Made by a program: the position numbers and the translations under genes
Notes under the pieces: model-generated
Databases searched by the model: none
The model's input: the letters and a program-made list of their open reading frames with translations, nothing else
Told to the model about the DNA's origin: nothing
Assembly (NCBI GenBank): GCA_001874255.1
Contig: MPDC01000013.1
Span: forward strand, 52,856 to 116,855
Length of the DNA: 64,000 bases
Direction of reading: 5' to 3'
Source of the DNA: Alphaproteobacteria bacterium MedPE-SWcel
GTDB taxonomy: Bacteria > Pseudomonadota > Alphaproteobacteria > Rhodobacterales > Rhodobacteraceae
Part shown: positions 51,056-59,957 of the stretch, in pieces
Numbering within the stretch: the stretch's first letter is position 1
Layout: each line of letters opens with the position of its first letter

Positions 51056-52393
51056 TCAGCCGAGGTAGTCAGAGCGCTGCAACGCGTATTTCGCCATCTT
51101 CTCATTCAAGGTCCGGCGCGGCAGGCACAGCTCGTCCATGACCGACGCAATAGAGCCCTTGTGCCGGCGCATGGTGTTGTCGATCAACATGCGCTCAAAG
51201 GCCTCGACGTATTCCTTGAGTGGCTTGCCTTCGGTGGTCATCACCGGCTGCATGTCTTCGTGATCGCTCATCAGCAGGGAGGCAATGGTGCCCGATCCGC
51301 GCCGGGATTGCAGCACCGCTCGTTCGGCCACATTGATCAGCTGCCGCACGTTGCCCGGCCAGGGCGCCTGCAACAGCTGCGCCGCCTCCTGCGCGGTGAC
51401 CTGCGGCGCCTCACAGCCATATTCCTCGGAGAACTGCTCGCTCAGTCGGGTGAACAGCGTCAGGATATCCTCGCCACGCTGGCGCAGTGGCGGAACGGTG
51501 ATCCGCAGCGCGGCAAGGCGATAGAACAGATCCGCGCGCAGGACGTCCTCGCTGGTCTTGCCCGCTTCCTGCAGGTTCGAGATCGCGATGATCCGGGTTT
51601 CGCCGGGGGTGCCCTGTTCATTGATGAAGTTCAGCAACTTCGCCTGCAGGGCCTCGCTCAGCGCCTCGATATCCTCCAGCACCAGAGTGCCGCCGCGGGC
51701 CTCTTCCACCGCAGGCAGCATGCTGTCCTCCGGCTGCATCGGGCCGAACAGACGTTTGGCCAGCGCCTCTTCTTCCAGGGCGGCGCAGGAGATCAGCACG
51801 AATTTCTTGCCGGCGCGGCTGCCCACCGCATGCAGCGCATGGGCCACCAGCGTCTTGCCGGTGCCGGTCTCGCCATCGATCAGCACGTGACCATCGGCCT
51901 GACCCAGATCGAGAATATCCTCGCGCAGGCGATCCATCACCGGGCTGGTGCCGATCAGTTTCTTCATGATCTGACTGCCGTCCGACAGCTCCCGCCGCAG
52001 GGCGCGCGTGTCCAGCGTCAGCCGACGGGCACCGGTGGCGCGTTTCGCAAGCTCCGACATCCGGTCGGGGTTGAAGGGCTTTTCGAGGAAATCAAACGCC
52101 CCGACCCGCATCGCCTCCACCGCCATCGGCACATCGCCGTGGCCAGTGATCATGATCACCGGCAGCGCACTGTCGGAGCCCATCAGCTTTTTCAGGAATT
52201 GCATGCCATCCATGCCCGGCATCTTGATATCGGAAATCACGATTCCCGGATAATCGGGCCCCAGCGTCTTCAGCGCATCCTCGGCGCTGCCGAAGGTTTC
52301 GGTGTCATAGCCGGACAGCGCCAGCCATTGGCTGATCGATTGGCGCATGTCCTGTTCGTCATCCACGATCGCAATTTTCATGGCCTGTGCCAT
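51056..52393 (-). CDS. dctD: DctD-like response regulator lacking the GAFTGA motif
   Basis: A 445-residue NtrC-family regulator: receiver (residues 5-120, phosphoacceptor Asp55), AAA+ domain (about 145-380), and Fis-type helix-turn-helix (LPRRTLNEKMAKYAL). Walker A is GETGTGKT (174-181). After CAALEEEALAKRLFG the chain runs PMQPEDSMLPAVEEARGG; the sigma-54 contact loop GAFTGA is absent and the loop is shortened. Walker B reads LVLEDIE instead of the usual LFLDEIG. It may therefore work without sigma-54, as NtrC of Rhodobacter capsulatus does. GGAGGG precedes the ATG. It pairs with dctB, 26 bp upstream. Confidence 0.9.
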   Translation of the reverse strand: MAQAMKIAIVDDEQDMRQSISQWLALSGYDTETFGSAEDALKTLGPDYPGIVISDIKMPGMDGMQFLKKLMGSDSALPVIMITGHGDVPMAVEAMRVGAFDFLEKPFNPDRMSELAKRATGARRLTLDTRALRRELSDGSQIMKKLIGTSPVMDRLREDILDLGQADGHVLIDGETGTGKTLVAHALHAVGSRAGKKFVLISCAALEEEALAKRLFGPMQPEDSMLPAVEEARGGTLVLEDIEALSEALQAKLLNFINEQGTPGETRIIAISNLQEAGKTSEDVLRADLFYRLAALRITVPPLRQRGEDILTLFTRLSEQFSEEYGCEAPQVTAQEAAQLLQAPWPGNVRQLINVAERAVLQSRRGSGTIASLLMSDHEDMQPVMTTEGKPLKEYVEAFERMLIDNTMRRHKGSIASVMDELCLPRRTLNEKMAKYALQRSDYLG

Positions 52394-52419
52394 TGGTTGC
52401 CCTCCACGTCGTGCCGCAG

Positions 52420-54222
52420 CTACTCTGCGGCCTCGATGCCGTCCACAAGGATCGGCAGTTGCATTTCAAACACCGCCCCGCCCGCCTCGGAATTCCGGGC
52501 CGTGAGCCGACCGCCAAGGTCGTTCACGATCCCAGAGGAGATGGCAAGCCCCAGACCGACCCCGTCGCCGGGCTGCTTGGTGGTGTAAAACGGTTCAAAC
52601 AGATTGTCGAAGTCCTGAATGCCGTCGCCATTGTCGCGCACCGCAAGCGTTGCGGTCTCTCCGGCGGCGAGAAGGATCTCCACCTCCGGTTCGTCCACCG
52701 ATTTGGTGGCATCAAGCGCATTGCGCAAGAGGTTCACCATCACCTGCTCCAGACGCATGCGGTCTGCCATCACATAGACCGGTTGATCGGGAAGTATACG
52801 GGTAATCTTCACGTGCCGCAGTCGCAGCTGCGGTTCCATCATCGACAGGGAGGAGGCCAGCGCATCCGCAATGTTTACAGGGCTGAAGGCGTCGCCGCCC
52901 TTGCGGGCATAGGACTTCAGCTGGCGGGTGATCGCCCCCATCCGTTCGATCAGATCGTCAATGCGCCCAAAGGACGACAGCGCCTCCTCTGGCCGGTTGC
53001 GCCGCAACAGCAGACGCGCCCCCGCGAGATAGGTTTTCATCGCCGCCAGCGGCTGGTTCAGTTCGTGGCTGACAGCCGCCGACATCTCGCCCAAGGCGGC
53101 GAGCTTGGAGCTCTGGGCAAGGCTCTGTTCGGCCACTGCCAGGGTCTCCTGCACCCGTTCGCGCTCGGCGATTTCCCGCTGCAGCCGGGCGTTCAACACG
53201 CGAAGCTCCGCCGACTCGCGCTGAAACAGCGCCATCCGCAGGGCGGTCTTGCGGCTGAGCGCATAGAAGGCCAGCGCCAGAAGGATCGCAAATCCCATGA
53301 TTTCGAGCGCAATGACGGCATTCACCTGTTCACGGATCGAATCATAGGTGGTGTAGGACATCATCCGCCAGCCCTGAAACGGCACCCGGGTTTCTAGCCG
53401 CATCACCGCCTCGCCCTGCAGGTAGACATCCGTCGGCAGCGCGGTCCAGTCGGCGGTGGCGCGAATGGCACGCTGAATGGCCCCTTCCGGGGTCTGTTCC
53501 TTCAGCGCCTCGGTTTCGGGAAGGCCCCGCCACCGGGCCTCGGTCGCCAGAACGACCGTCCCGGTGCTGTCGGCAACCATCACCGCATCCGAAATGCCCG
53601 CCCAGGCCCGTTCGAATTTCTGCAGATCGACTTCGACCATGATCACGCCCAGCGTGCCGCTGCTGTCGATCAGCCGCCGGGAGTAGGTGAACTGATAGCC
53701 GCGCACCTCGCGCGGGATCACCGAGAAGACGGTGGAATTCGACCGGATGGCCTCGACGAAATAAGCGGAGTTGCGGTAGATTTCCCCCAGCCGGACCCGA
53801 TCCGTGGCCGCCACCGTCCGCCCGTCGCGATCCATCAGCGTGATCGAGGCCGCACCGATTTCCTCGATGAAGGAAATCAGCCGCTGGGTCGACAGGGAAA
53901 AATCCTGGCTCTGCAACGCCGAAATCAGCGCCTGATCGCGCGACAGCAGCTGCGGCACAATCGCATGTCGGCGCAGCTCGCTGACGAGGTTGCCGGAATA
54001 GAGCGCCAGACGCAGCTCGGCCCGGTTGCGGGTCGTTTCGGTGAAACTATGGGTGAGCGTGGTATTGGTGAACCACACGGTCCCGCCCGCAATGGCCATG
54101 AACAGAACCAGAGCCAGCCGGACGCGCCACGAGATCGTGCGGCCGCGCGACACGAGACGTTTTGCGGGGCGCCGGGAGGGCGCGGGCGGCTTTGGTCCGG
54201 AAGGCTCCAGTGGGGCTGTCAT
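52420..54222 (-). CDS. dctB: C4-dicarboxylate sensor histidine kinase DctB
   Basis: A 600-residue sensor. A first membrane helix (about residues 33-53) is followed by a periplasmic double-Cache sensor domain (about 60-300) with AASITLMDRDGRTVAATD and PREVRGYQFTYSRRL, then a second helix near residue 310 and a coiled coil. The HisKA motif is AALGEMSAAVSHELNQPLAAM, followed by the ATPase boxes NLLRNALDAT, DNGDGIQ and GVGLGLAISSGI. DctB senses succinate-type dicarboxylates and phosphorylates DctD to switch on their uptake. The transporter genes are not in the window. Confidence 0.93.
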   Translation of the reverse strand: MTAPLEPSGPKPPAPSRRPAKRLVSRGRTISWRVRLALVLFMAIAGGTVWFTNTTLTHSFTETTRNRAELRLALYSGNLVSELRRHAIVPQLLSRDQALISALQSQDFSLSTQRLISFIEEIGAASITLMDRDGRTVAATDRVRLGEIYRNSAYFVEAIRSNSTVFSVIPREVRGYQFTYSRRLIDSSGTLGVIMVEVDLQKFERAWAGISDAVMVADSTGTVVLATEARWRGLPETEALKEQTPEGAIQRAIRATADWTALPTDVYLQGEAVMRLETRVPFQGWRMMSYTTYDSIREQVNAVIALEIMGFAILLALAFYALSRKTALRMALFQRESAELRVLNARLQREIAERERVQETLAVAEQSLAQSSKLAALGEMSAAVSHELNQPLAAMKTYLAGARLLLRRNRPEEALSSFGRIDDLIERMGAITRQLKSYARKGGDAFSPVNIADALASSLSMMEPQLRLRHVKITRILPDQPVYVMADRMRLEQVMVNLLRNALDATKSVDEPEVEILLAAGETATLAVRDNGDGIQDFDNLFEPFYTTKQPGDGVGLGLAISSGIVNDLGGRLTARNSEAGGAVFEMQLPILVDGIEAAE

Positions 54223-54258
54223 GAGATGACTTTAGATTTCCCGCCCCCGAGGCTCAAG

Positions 54259-54927
54259 TCAGGCGTCGGTGAGCAGGCCCGACAATGCGCGGAACATCGC
54301 CACACCGTCGGTGCCGCCGTGGCCTTCGTCGGCCGCCCGCTCCGGATGCGGCATCATGCCAAGCACACGGCGGTTCCCGGAGAGGATACCGGCAATATCG
54401 GCGACCGAGCCGTTGGGATTGTCCACATAGGTGAAGGCAATCCGGTCCTGATCCTGCAGCGCAGCCACGGTTGCATCATCGGCATAGTAGTTGCCGTCGT
54501 GATGGGCGATCGGCACGCCGATCACATCGCCTGCGTTGTAGCCCTGGGTAAAGGCGCTGTCGGAGGTGGCCACCGTCAGATCCACGGTGCGGCAGATGTA
54601 TTTCAGCCCGGCATTGCGCAACAACGCCCCCGGCAGCACGCCGGTTTCGGTCAGGATCTGAAAGCCGTTGCAGACGCCAAGGGCGTAGCCGCCACGCTCG
54701 GCATGGGCAACGACGGCCTGACAGATCGGCGATTGCGCCGCAATCGCACCGCAGCGCAGGTAGTCGCCATAGGAAAACCCGCCCGGCACGCCGACGATAT
54801 CGACAGCTTCGGGCAACTGGCTGTCCTTGTGCCAGACCATGGATACGTCAAAGCCTGCCTGTTCAAAGGCCACGGCGAGGTCCCGGTCGCAGTTGGACCC
54901 CGGAAAGACAACAACCGCCGCCTTCAT
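54259..54927 (-). CDS. purQ: phosphoribosylformylglycinamidine synthase subunit PurQ
   Basis: A 222-residue glutamine amidotransferase. The nucleophile Cys is in [15 protein letters not shown] (about residue 87). The catalytic His and Glu are in [12 protein letters not shown]. PurQ supplies ammonia to the PurL large subunit in the fourth step of purine synthesis. It starts [18 protein letters not shown] and overlaps the end of purS; an ATG one codon earlier is an alternative. purL is not in the window. Confidence 0.95.
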   Translation of the reverse strand: MKAAVVVFPGSNCDRDLAVAFEQAGFDVSMVWHKDSQLPEAVDIVGVPGGFSYGDYLRCGAIAAQSPICQAVVAHAERGGYALGVCNGFQILTETGVLPGALLRNAGLKYICRTVDLTVATSDSAFTQGYNAGDVIGVPIAHHDGNYYADDATVAALQDQDRIAFTYVDNPNGSVADIAGILSGNRRVLGMMPHPERAADEGHGGTDGVAMFRALSGLLTDA

Positions 54928-55157
54928 CATGCCATCTCGATCTGATAGGATTCGATCACGGTATTGGCGAGCAGCTTTTCGCACATGTCCTTCACATCGG
55001 CCTCGGTGGCGCCCTCGGTCAGATCAAGGTCGATCACCTTGCCCTGACGCACGCCTTCGACCTTGTCGAACCCCAGCGCGCCAAGCGCGTGACGCACGGC
55101 CTCTCCCTGCGGATCGAGAACCCCGTTCTTCAGCATCACATGCACCCGTGCCTTCAT
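54927..55157 (-). CDS. purS: phosphoribosylformylglycinamidine synthase subunit PurS
   Basis: A 76-residue protein: [20 protein letters not shown] followed by a compact alpha/beta fold ending [13 protein letters not shown]. PurS bridges PurQ and PurL in the three-part FGAM synthase. The start is the family start; five further in-frame residues upstream are not conserved. It overlaps purQ at its 3' end and lies 119 bp downstream of purC. Confidence 0.95.
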   Translation of the reverse strand: MKARVHVMLKNGVLDPQGEAVRHALGALGFDKVEGVRQGKVIDLDLTEGATEADVKDMCEKLLANTVIESYQIEMA

Positions 55158-55239
55158 CGCGTCTTTCCTCAAAGTTCAATGGACGGGCGCCCTGGCGTCC
55201 CTGCCCCGTTGCGCTATCAAACCCCGCAGGATCGACGCA

Positions 55240-55263
55240 GCGCCTGTCCCTGCGCCTGTCCCT
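55240..55263. repeat. 12-bp tandem repeat after purC
   Basis: The unit GCGCCTGTCCCT is exact at 55240-55251 and 55252-55263, between purC and purS. It contains no stop codon on the purC strand and differs in period from the 14-bp arrays. Confidence 0.8.
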
Positions 55264-55276
55264 GCGGGTGAAATCT

Positions 55277-56038
55277 CTAGTTTACCAGCTGCGGCTTGCC
55301 CGGCGCCGGGGGATTGTTCGGCATCACGCCCAGACGACGCGCCACTTCCGTATAGGCGTCCGTCAGGCTGCCGAGATCGCGGCGGAACACGTCCTTGTCG
55401 AGCTTCTGGCCGGTTTTGACATCCCACAGACGGCAGCTGTCGGGGCTGATCTCATCCGCAATCACCAGACGCTGGAAATCACCGTCATAGACGCGACCGA
55501 TCTCGATCTTGAAATCCACCAGACGGATGCCCACGGCCAGCATGACGCCGGACATGAAATCATTCACCCGCAGCGCCAGCGACAGGATATCGTCCATGTC
55601 CTGCTGGCTGGCCCAGCCAAAGGCCGCGATATGCTCTTCGGTGACCAGCGGATCGCCCAGCCCGTCATCCTTGTAGCAATATTCCACAATCGGGCGCGGC
55701 AACTGCGTGCCTTCGTTGATGCCCAGACGTTTGCTGAGCGTCCCGGCCGCGTAATTGCGCACAATGATTTCCAGCGGAATGATCTCGCAGGAGCGGACCA
55801 GCTGTTCACGCATGTTCAGCCGTTTGAGAAAATGCGTCGGCACCCCGATCTGACCGAGCCCCAGCATGAAGAACTCGCTGAGGATGTTGTTCAGCACCCC
55901 CTTGCCTTCGATAATGTCATGCTTTTCGGCGTTGAAGGCCGTGGCGTCGTCCTTGAAGTACTGGACGAGCGTGCCCGGTTCAGGCCCTTCATACAGAGTT
56001 TTTGCCTTGCCTTCGTAGATTTTTTTGCGCCGCGCCAT
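55277..56038 (-). CDS. purC: phosphoribosylaminoimidazole-succinocarboxamide synthase PurC
   Basis: A 253-residue SAICAR synthetase. It starts [20 protein letters not shown] and has the conserved [20 protein letters not shown] and [14 protein letters not shown] blocks, with SPDSCRLWD near the end. It joins CAIR and aspartate in purine synthesis. The start is the family start; the frame continues upstream into unrelated sequence. purS and purQ follow, forming a small purine group. Confidence 0.95.
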   Translation of the reverse strand: MARRKKIYEGKAKTLYEGPEPGTLVQYFKDDATAFNAEKHDIIEGKGVLNNILSEFFMLGLGQIGVPTHFLKRLNMREQLVRSCEIIPLEIIVRNYAAGTLSKRLGINEGTQLPRPIVEYCYKDDGLGDPLVTEEHIAAFGWASQQDMDDILSLALRVNDFMSGVMLAVGIRLVDFKIEIGRVYDGDFQRLVIADEISPDSCRLWDVKTGQKLDKDVFRRDLGSLTDAYTEVARRLGVMPNNPPAPGKPQLVN

Positions 56039-56804
56039 GGAGAGCCTTTCGGAATGGACCACCGGGAATCTGCCCCGATCCGTAGCGTTCTCATAGTGCA
56101 AGGGCAGACGTCCCGCAAGCACGCCGCGGGGTGACACTGTCGGCAATCACAGCTGCGGGGCCATGAACCCTGACCTTGCGTCAAATATTCGCAATTCAAA
56201 CACACTATGCGTATTCGCCGCGCGGCGCGCCCTTTGCGTTGACGCTTTATTCAGTAAGCGGGGCTAGTTTGAACTGGACGCGTTTCGGATGTCTGCGGAT
56301 ATCCGACTTCCCGTGGTGGGAACCGGGGACAGCGGCCTTGTGACCAGAACGGCACGCCGCGCCCTCCCGGTGTTTACAGGCCGGTGTCTTCAGGCCGGCG
56401 TTTACAGATCGGTGTTTTTGGACCGGTGTCTTCAGGCGGGTGTTTTCAGGTCAGTGTTTTCAGGCGGGTGTTGTCAGATCGAAAACGCCCCGCACCCCGG
56501 AGACCTGGACAAGAGGCCTGGACAAGCCGACTGCGGTCTTGGAGGATCAGGCGCCCCTGTTCCACGGCGATCATGGCCAGAAGGACCATGCGCATCGGGT
56601 CCAGGAACCTGGCCCAAGAGAAAGACCAGATCCACGCTCAAGAACCGGCGTGGCCCCATGCTGGAGTCGGCAGAAGCTCTCCCTTGCAGAAACAGACCTG
56701 ACGCGGCGCGAGACCGGTTACGCACCGCACGCCCGTCTGCCTCTCAACCAACGCATGCCACGGCGCTCTCGCCGCGGCATCTGCGAATGTAGCGGAAGCT
56801 CGAC
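56039..56804. other. gene-free region between purC and the mprF-like gene
   Basis: These 766 bases separate two divergent genes and contain no convincing coding sequence. They hold the purC promoter, the eight-unit 14-bp repeat array at 56370-56481 and an unexplained open minus-strand frame (56474-56725) that ends at the array. Confidence 0.55.
56370..56481 (-). repeat. eight-unit 14-bp degenerate tandem repeat
   Basis: Eight contiguous 14-bp units (consensus GTGTTTTCAGGCCG on the plus strand) start at 56370, 56384, 56398, 56412, 56426, 56440, 56454 and 56468. Read on the minus strand the unit begins TGAAAACACCGGCC, close to the tusA repeat unit TGAAAACTCGGGCC. TGA is kept in five of eight units, at 56390, 56432, 56446, 56460 and 56474. 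Confidence 0.92.
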
Positions 56805-58712
56805 ATGACCCATCGCGTGGCACCCAAACAAATCATGGCCTTTGTACTGCGCATTCTCGTCCCGCTCCTGATCATGGTGGCGAGCCTTGCCGTGCTGGCC
56901 AGCAACGCGGATCTGCCGGGGCTGGCCGAAGTTCTGGCGCTGATGCATCAGGTCGCCTTGCCCAACTGGCTCGGGGCGATCGGGGCCACGGTTCTGAGTT
57001 TTTGGGCCCTGGGGCGCTATGATGCGGTGGCGCACCGCCATCTCCGCACCGGATTGGAAGAACCCGTTGCCCGTCGCGCCGGCATGGCCTCGATTGCGTT
57101 TTCCCAGGCCGTGGGCTTCGGCCTTCTGTCCGGATCCTTCGCGCGCTGGCGCCTGTTGCCGCAACTCGCGCCGCTGCAGGCCGCGCAGCTGACGGGCTTT
57201 GTCGGGATCACCTTCATGACCGCATTGGCCGTGATATGTGGCCTCTCCCTCCTGCTGGTGGCGCCCAGCCTGGCGTTGCGTGGCCTCGGCCTCGGTATTC
57301 TGGTTGCCGCATGCTCCGCCTGTGTGCTGTGTTTCATGCATCCCGAATGGCGCATTCGTGGCCTGAAGCTGCGCTTTCCCTCGCTGCAGGCCATTCTCGC
57401 GCTGATGCTATGGACATTGATGGACGTGACCTTTGCGGGCATCGCGCTGTGGCTGCTTCTGCCCGCCGGAAACGGTATTGCGCTTGCCGCCCTTCTGCCC
57501 GCATTTTTCCTTGCGCTGGGGCTGGCCATCGTTTCCTCGTCGCCCGGCGGTGCCGGTCCACTCGAACTGGCCATGCTGGCGCTCTTGCCGGGTGCCGATC
57601 CCGCCGTCCTCGTGGCTGGCCTTCTGGCCTTTCGCGCGGTCTACTATGCGCTCCCCGCCGCGCTGGCCGGTGCGCTTCTGCTCTGGCCGGGATTGATGCG
57701 TTTCGCCCTGAGCGATCGCGGTGAGGACGACGATCTTCTGGGGTCCGACATCCGCACCGCAGCCAGCCAGCCATTTGATCGGCCACAGGCAGAAACCGGC
57801 GTCATCCTGCAAAACGGCGGTCATGTCGTCGCTTTTGGGCTCAACCAGGTTGCGCTGCTGGATACGCCGCAGGCCTCGGTTGTTCTGTTTGATCCGATGA
57901 CCGGGCGGCGGGGCGAGATCCCGGAGGCTCTGTCCCGTCACGCGCGATCCCGCAATACCGCGGCCTGTTTTTACAAATGCAGCCCCCGCATGGCTCTGGC
58001 TGCCCGCCACCAAGGTTGGAAAATACTGCGGGTGGCGCAGGACGCGGTGATCTCGCCTGCGGAATTTTCGGACAAAGGCTCGTCCTTCCGGCAGCTGCGA
58101 CGCAAGCTGCGTCATGCGGAAAAGGCCGGCCTGATTGTCGAACCGGCGCGAAAGACCCTGCCGATGCGCGCCATGGCCGAGGTCGACAAGGCCTGGATCA
58201 AGCAGCATGGCAGCGCGCGCGGCACCACCATGGGTCAGTTTGAACCGGGCTATGTTGCAATCCAGGTGACGTTTCTCGCCTGGATGGGGGAGCGGTTGAT
58301 CGGCTATATGACCTTTCACCGGGCCGCGGATGAATGGTGCCTTGATCTCGTCCGCCAAATTCCCGGCGCGCCAGATGGCACCGGTCATGCGCTGGTGCGG
58401 GCCGCGATCGAAGCGGCACGGGATGCGGGCGTGTCCCGACTCTGCCTGTCGGCGGCACCGGATCACCGCCTGGCGCGGCGGTTTGACAAAGGGCTGCGCC
58501 AGTTCAAATCCTGTTTCGCCCCCAAGTGGGAAGCGCGCTATGTCGCAGCCCCCACCTGGCCGCAAATGGCCCTGTCGCTGGCAGAAATGATCCGTCTGGT
58601 TCACCGCCCCGAACGCCCGGCCTTTGCCGAGATGCCCGAAGACGACCTGCCCATGCATGACGCTCATATAGATCTTGAGGAAAATGCAGTTGCCCTCTCC
58701 CGCAGCGCGTGA
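56805..58712 (+). CDS. MprF-like phosphatidylglycerol lysyltransferase-domain membrane protein
   Basis: A 635-residue protein. The N-terminal half (residues 1-320) has eight or more hydrophobic helices of the lysylphosphatidylglycerol synthase type, including SSSPGGAGPLELAML. The C-terminal half (about residues 340-600) is a DUF2156 catalytic domain with FRQLRRKLRHAEKAGL and ARGTTMGQFEPGYVAIQ. MprF-type enzymes transfer an amino acid from aminoacyl-tRNA to phosphatidylglycerol and flip the product, lowering membrane charge. The amino acid (lysine, alanine or another, or none) cannot be read from the sequence. Confidence 0.85.
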   Translation: MTHRVAPKQIMAFVLRILVPLLIMVASLAVLASNADLPGLAEVLALMHQVALPNWLGAIGATVLSFWALGRYDAVAHRHLRTGLEEPVARRAGMASIAFSQAVGFGLLSGSFARWRLLPQLAPLQAAQLTGFVGITFMTALAVICGLSLLLVAPSLALRGLGLGILVAACSACVLCFMHPEWRIRGLKLRFPSLQAILALMLWTLMDVTFAGIALWLLLPAGNGIALAALLPAFFLALGLAIVSSSPGGAGPLELAMLALLPGADPAVLVAGLLAFRAVYYALPAALAGALLLWPGLMRFALSDRGEDDDLLGSDIRTAASQPFDRPQAETGVILQNGGHVVAFGLNQVALLDTPQASVVLFDPMTGRRGEIPEALSRHARSRNTAACFYKCSPRMALAARHQGWKILRVAQDAVISPAEFSDKGSSFRQLRRKLRHAEKAGLIVEPARKTLPMRAMAEVDKAWIKQHGSARGTTMGQFEPGYVAIQVTFLAWMGERLIGYMTFHRAADEWCLDLVRQIPGAPDGTGHALVRAAIEAARDAGVSRLCLSAAPDHRLARRFDKGLRQFKSCFAPKWEARYVAAPTWPQMALSLAEMIRLVHRPERPAFAEMPEDDLPMHDAHIDLEENAVALSRSA

Positions 58713-58778
58713 CAGATGAACCCATCCTGCAGGGGGCGTCGGCCGCATTCTGCACAGACCTGGCAAGTGGATACCAAG

Positions 58779-59801
58779 ATGAGCAATAGTTTCCTCGACC
58801 TTCTGGACAGTCGCGATGCCCTTCTGGCGGATGGGGCCACCGGCACCAATCTGTTCAACATGGGCCTGCAGTCGGGCGATGCCCCGGAGCTGTGGAACAC
58901 CGATGAGCCGGCAAAGATCAAGGCGCTCTATCAAGGCTCCGTAGAGGCCGGGAGTGACCTGTTTCTGACCAATAGTTTCGGCGGCACCGCCGCGCGGCTG
59001 AAGCTGCATGACGCACAGGGGCGGGTGCGCGAATTGAACCGCGTCGCCGCCGAGCTCGGCCGCGAGGTCGCCGACAAGGCAGAGCGCAAGATCGCGGTTG
59101 CAGGCTCCGTCGGTCCCACCGGCGAAATCATGCAGCCGGTCGGCGAATTGAGCCATGCGCTCGCCGTGGAAATGTTTCACGAACAGGCCGATGCGCTCAA
59201 AGAGGGCGGCGTTGATGTGCTCTGGCTGGAGACCATCTCGGCGCCGGAAGAGTTTGCCGCCGCCGCAGAGGCGTTCAAACTGGTCGGCCTGCCCTGGTGC
59301 GGCACCATGAGCTTTGACACTGCCGGGCGCACGATGATGGGCGTGACCTCCGCCGATCTCGCCAAACTGGTCGAAGACTTCGATGTGCCGCCACTGGCCT
59401 TTGGCGCCAATTGCGGCACCGGCGCGTCTGATATCCTGCGGACGGTTCTGGGATTTGCCGCTCAGGGCACCGAACGGCCGATCATTTCCAAAGGCAACGC
59501 GGGCATTCCCAAATATGTCGATGGCCACATCCACTATGACGGAACGCCCGAGCTGATGGGCGAATACGCCGTCATGGCGCGCGATTGCGGCGCAAAGATC
59601 ATCGGTGGCTGCTGTGGAACCATGCCCGACCACCTGCGCAAGATGCGCGAGGCGCTGGACAGTCGCCCGCGTGGCGACAGACCGGCGCTGGAACAGATCG
59701 TCGAGGTCCTTGGCCCGTTCTCCTCGGCCAGCGATGGCACCGAAGAGGGCGGCCCTGCTGTCAGCGAACGCCGCAACCGCCGCGGCCGCCGCCGCAGCTG
59801 A
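58779..59801 (+). CDS. betaine/homocysteine S-methyltransferase (BMT, split MetH homocysteine module)
   Basis: A 340-residue homocysteine methyltransferase. Zinc ligands are Cys212 in FGANCGTGASD and Cys278/Cys279 in IIGGCCGTMPDH. The N-terminal LLADGATGTNLFNMGLQSGD is the usual start of this family. It is annotated as betaine-homocysteine methyltransferase, but the corrinoid and DUF1638 genes 1.5 kb downstream suggest it is the homocysteine module of a split B12-dependent methionine synthase, as described in Phaeobacter. The C-terminus has an Arg-rich tail (SERRNRRGRRRS). The start MSNSFLDLLDS is the family start. Confidence 0.88.
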   Translation: MSNSFLDLLDSRDALLADGATGTNLFNMGLQSGDAPELWNTDEPAKIKALYQGSVEAGSDLFLTNSFGGTAARLKLHDAQGRVRELNRVAAELGREVADKAERKIAVAGSVGPTGEIMQPVGELSHALAVEMFHEQADALKEGGVDVLWLETISAPEEFAAAAEAFKLVGLPWCGTMSFDTAGRTMMGVTSADLAKLVEDFDVPPLAFGANCGTGASDILRTVLGFAAQGTERPIISKGNAGIPKYVDGHIHYDGTPELMGEYAVMARDCGAKIIGGCCGTMPDHLRKMREALDSRPRGDRPALEQIVEVLGPFSSASDGTEEGGPAVSERRNRRGRRRS

Positions 59802-59957
59802 TCCACTCGAGGCCGGATCGGCCGGTCGCGCGCCGGTGGTAGATCAGCCCGATCAAGAGCCGGTGGCTGGTCAAGAACAGAGCGCCGAGCAGACCACAAT
59901 GGCATGCAAAGCGCGCGACACAAGGCCGGGACCTGTCCTGGCCTTTTTTGTTGGGCC

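Noticed and set aside
56370..56481. A CRISPR array
   Set aside because: Units are contiguous 14-mers with no unique spacers and no cas genes are nearby.
56289..56792. A 167-codon plus-strand frame between purC and the mprF-like gene
   Set aside because: It runs straight through the eight-unit repeat array, has a composition like translated repeats and no recognisable motif.
57408..59633. A 741-codon minus-strand frame across the mprF-like and methyltransferase genes
   Set aside because: It lies opposite two well-supported genes and shows no domain; it is a GC-driven shadow.
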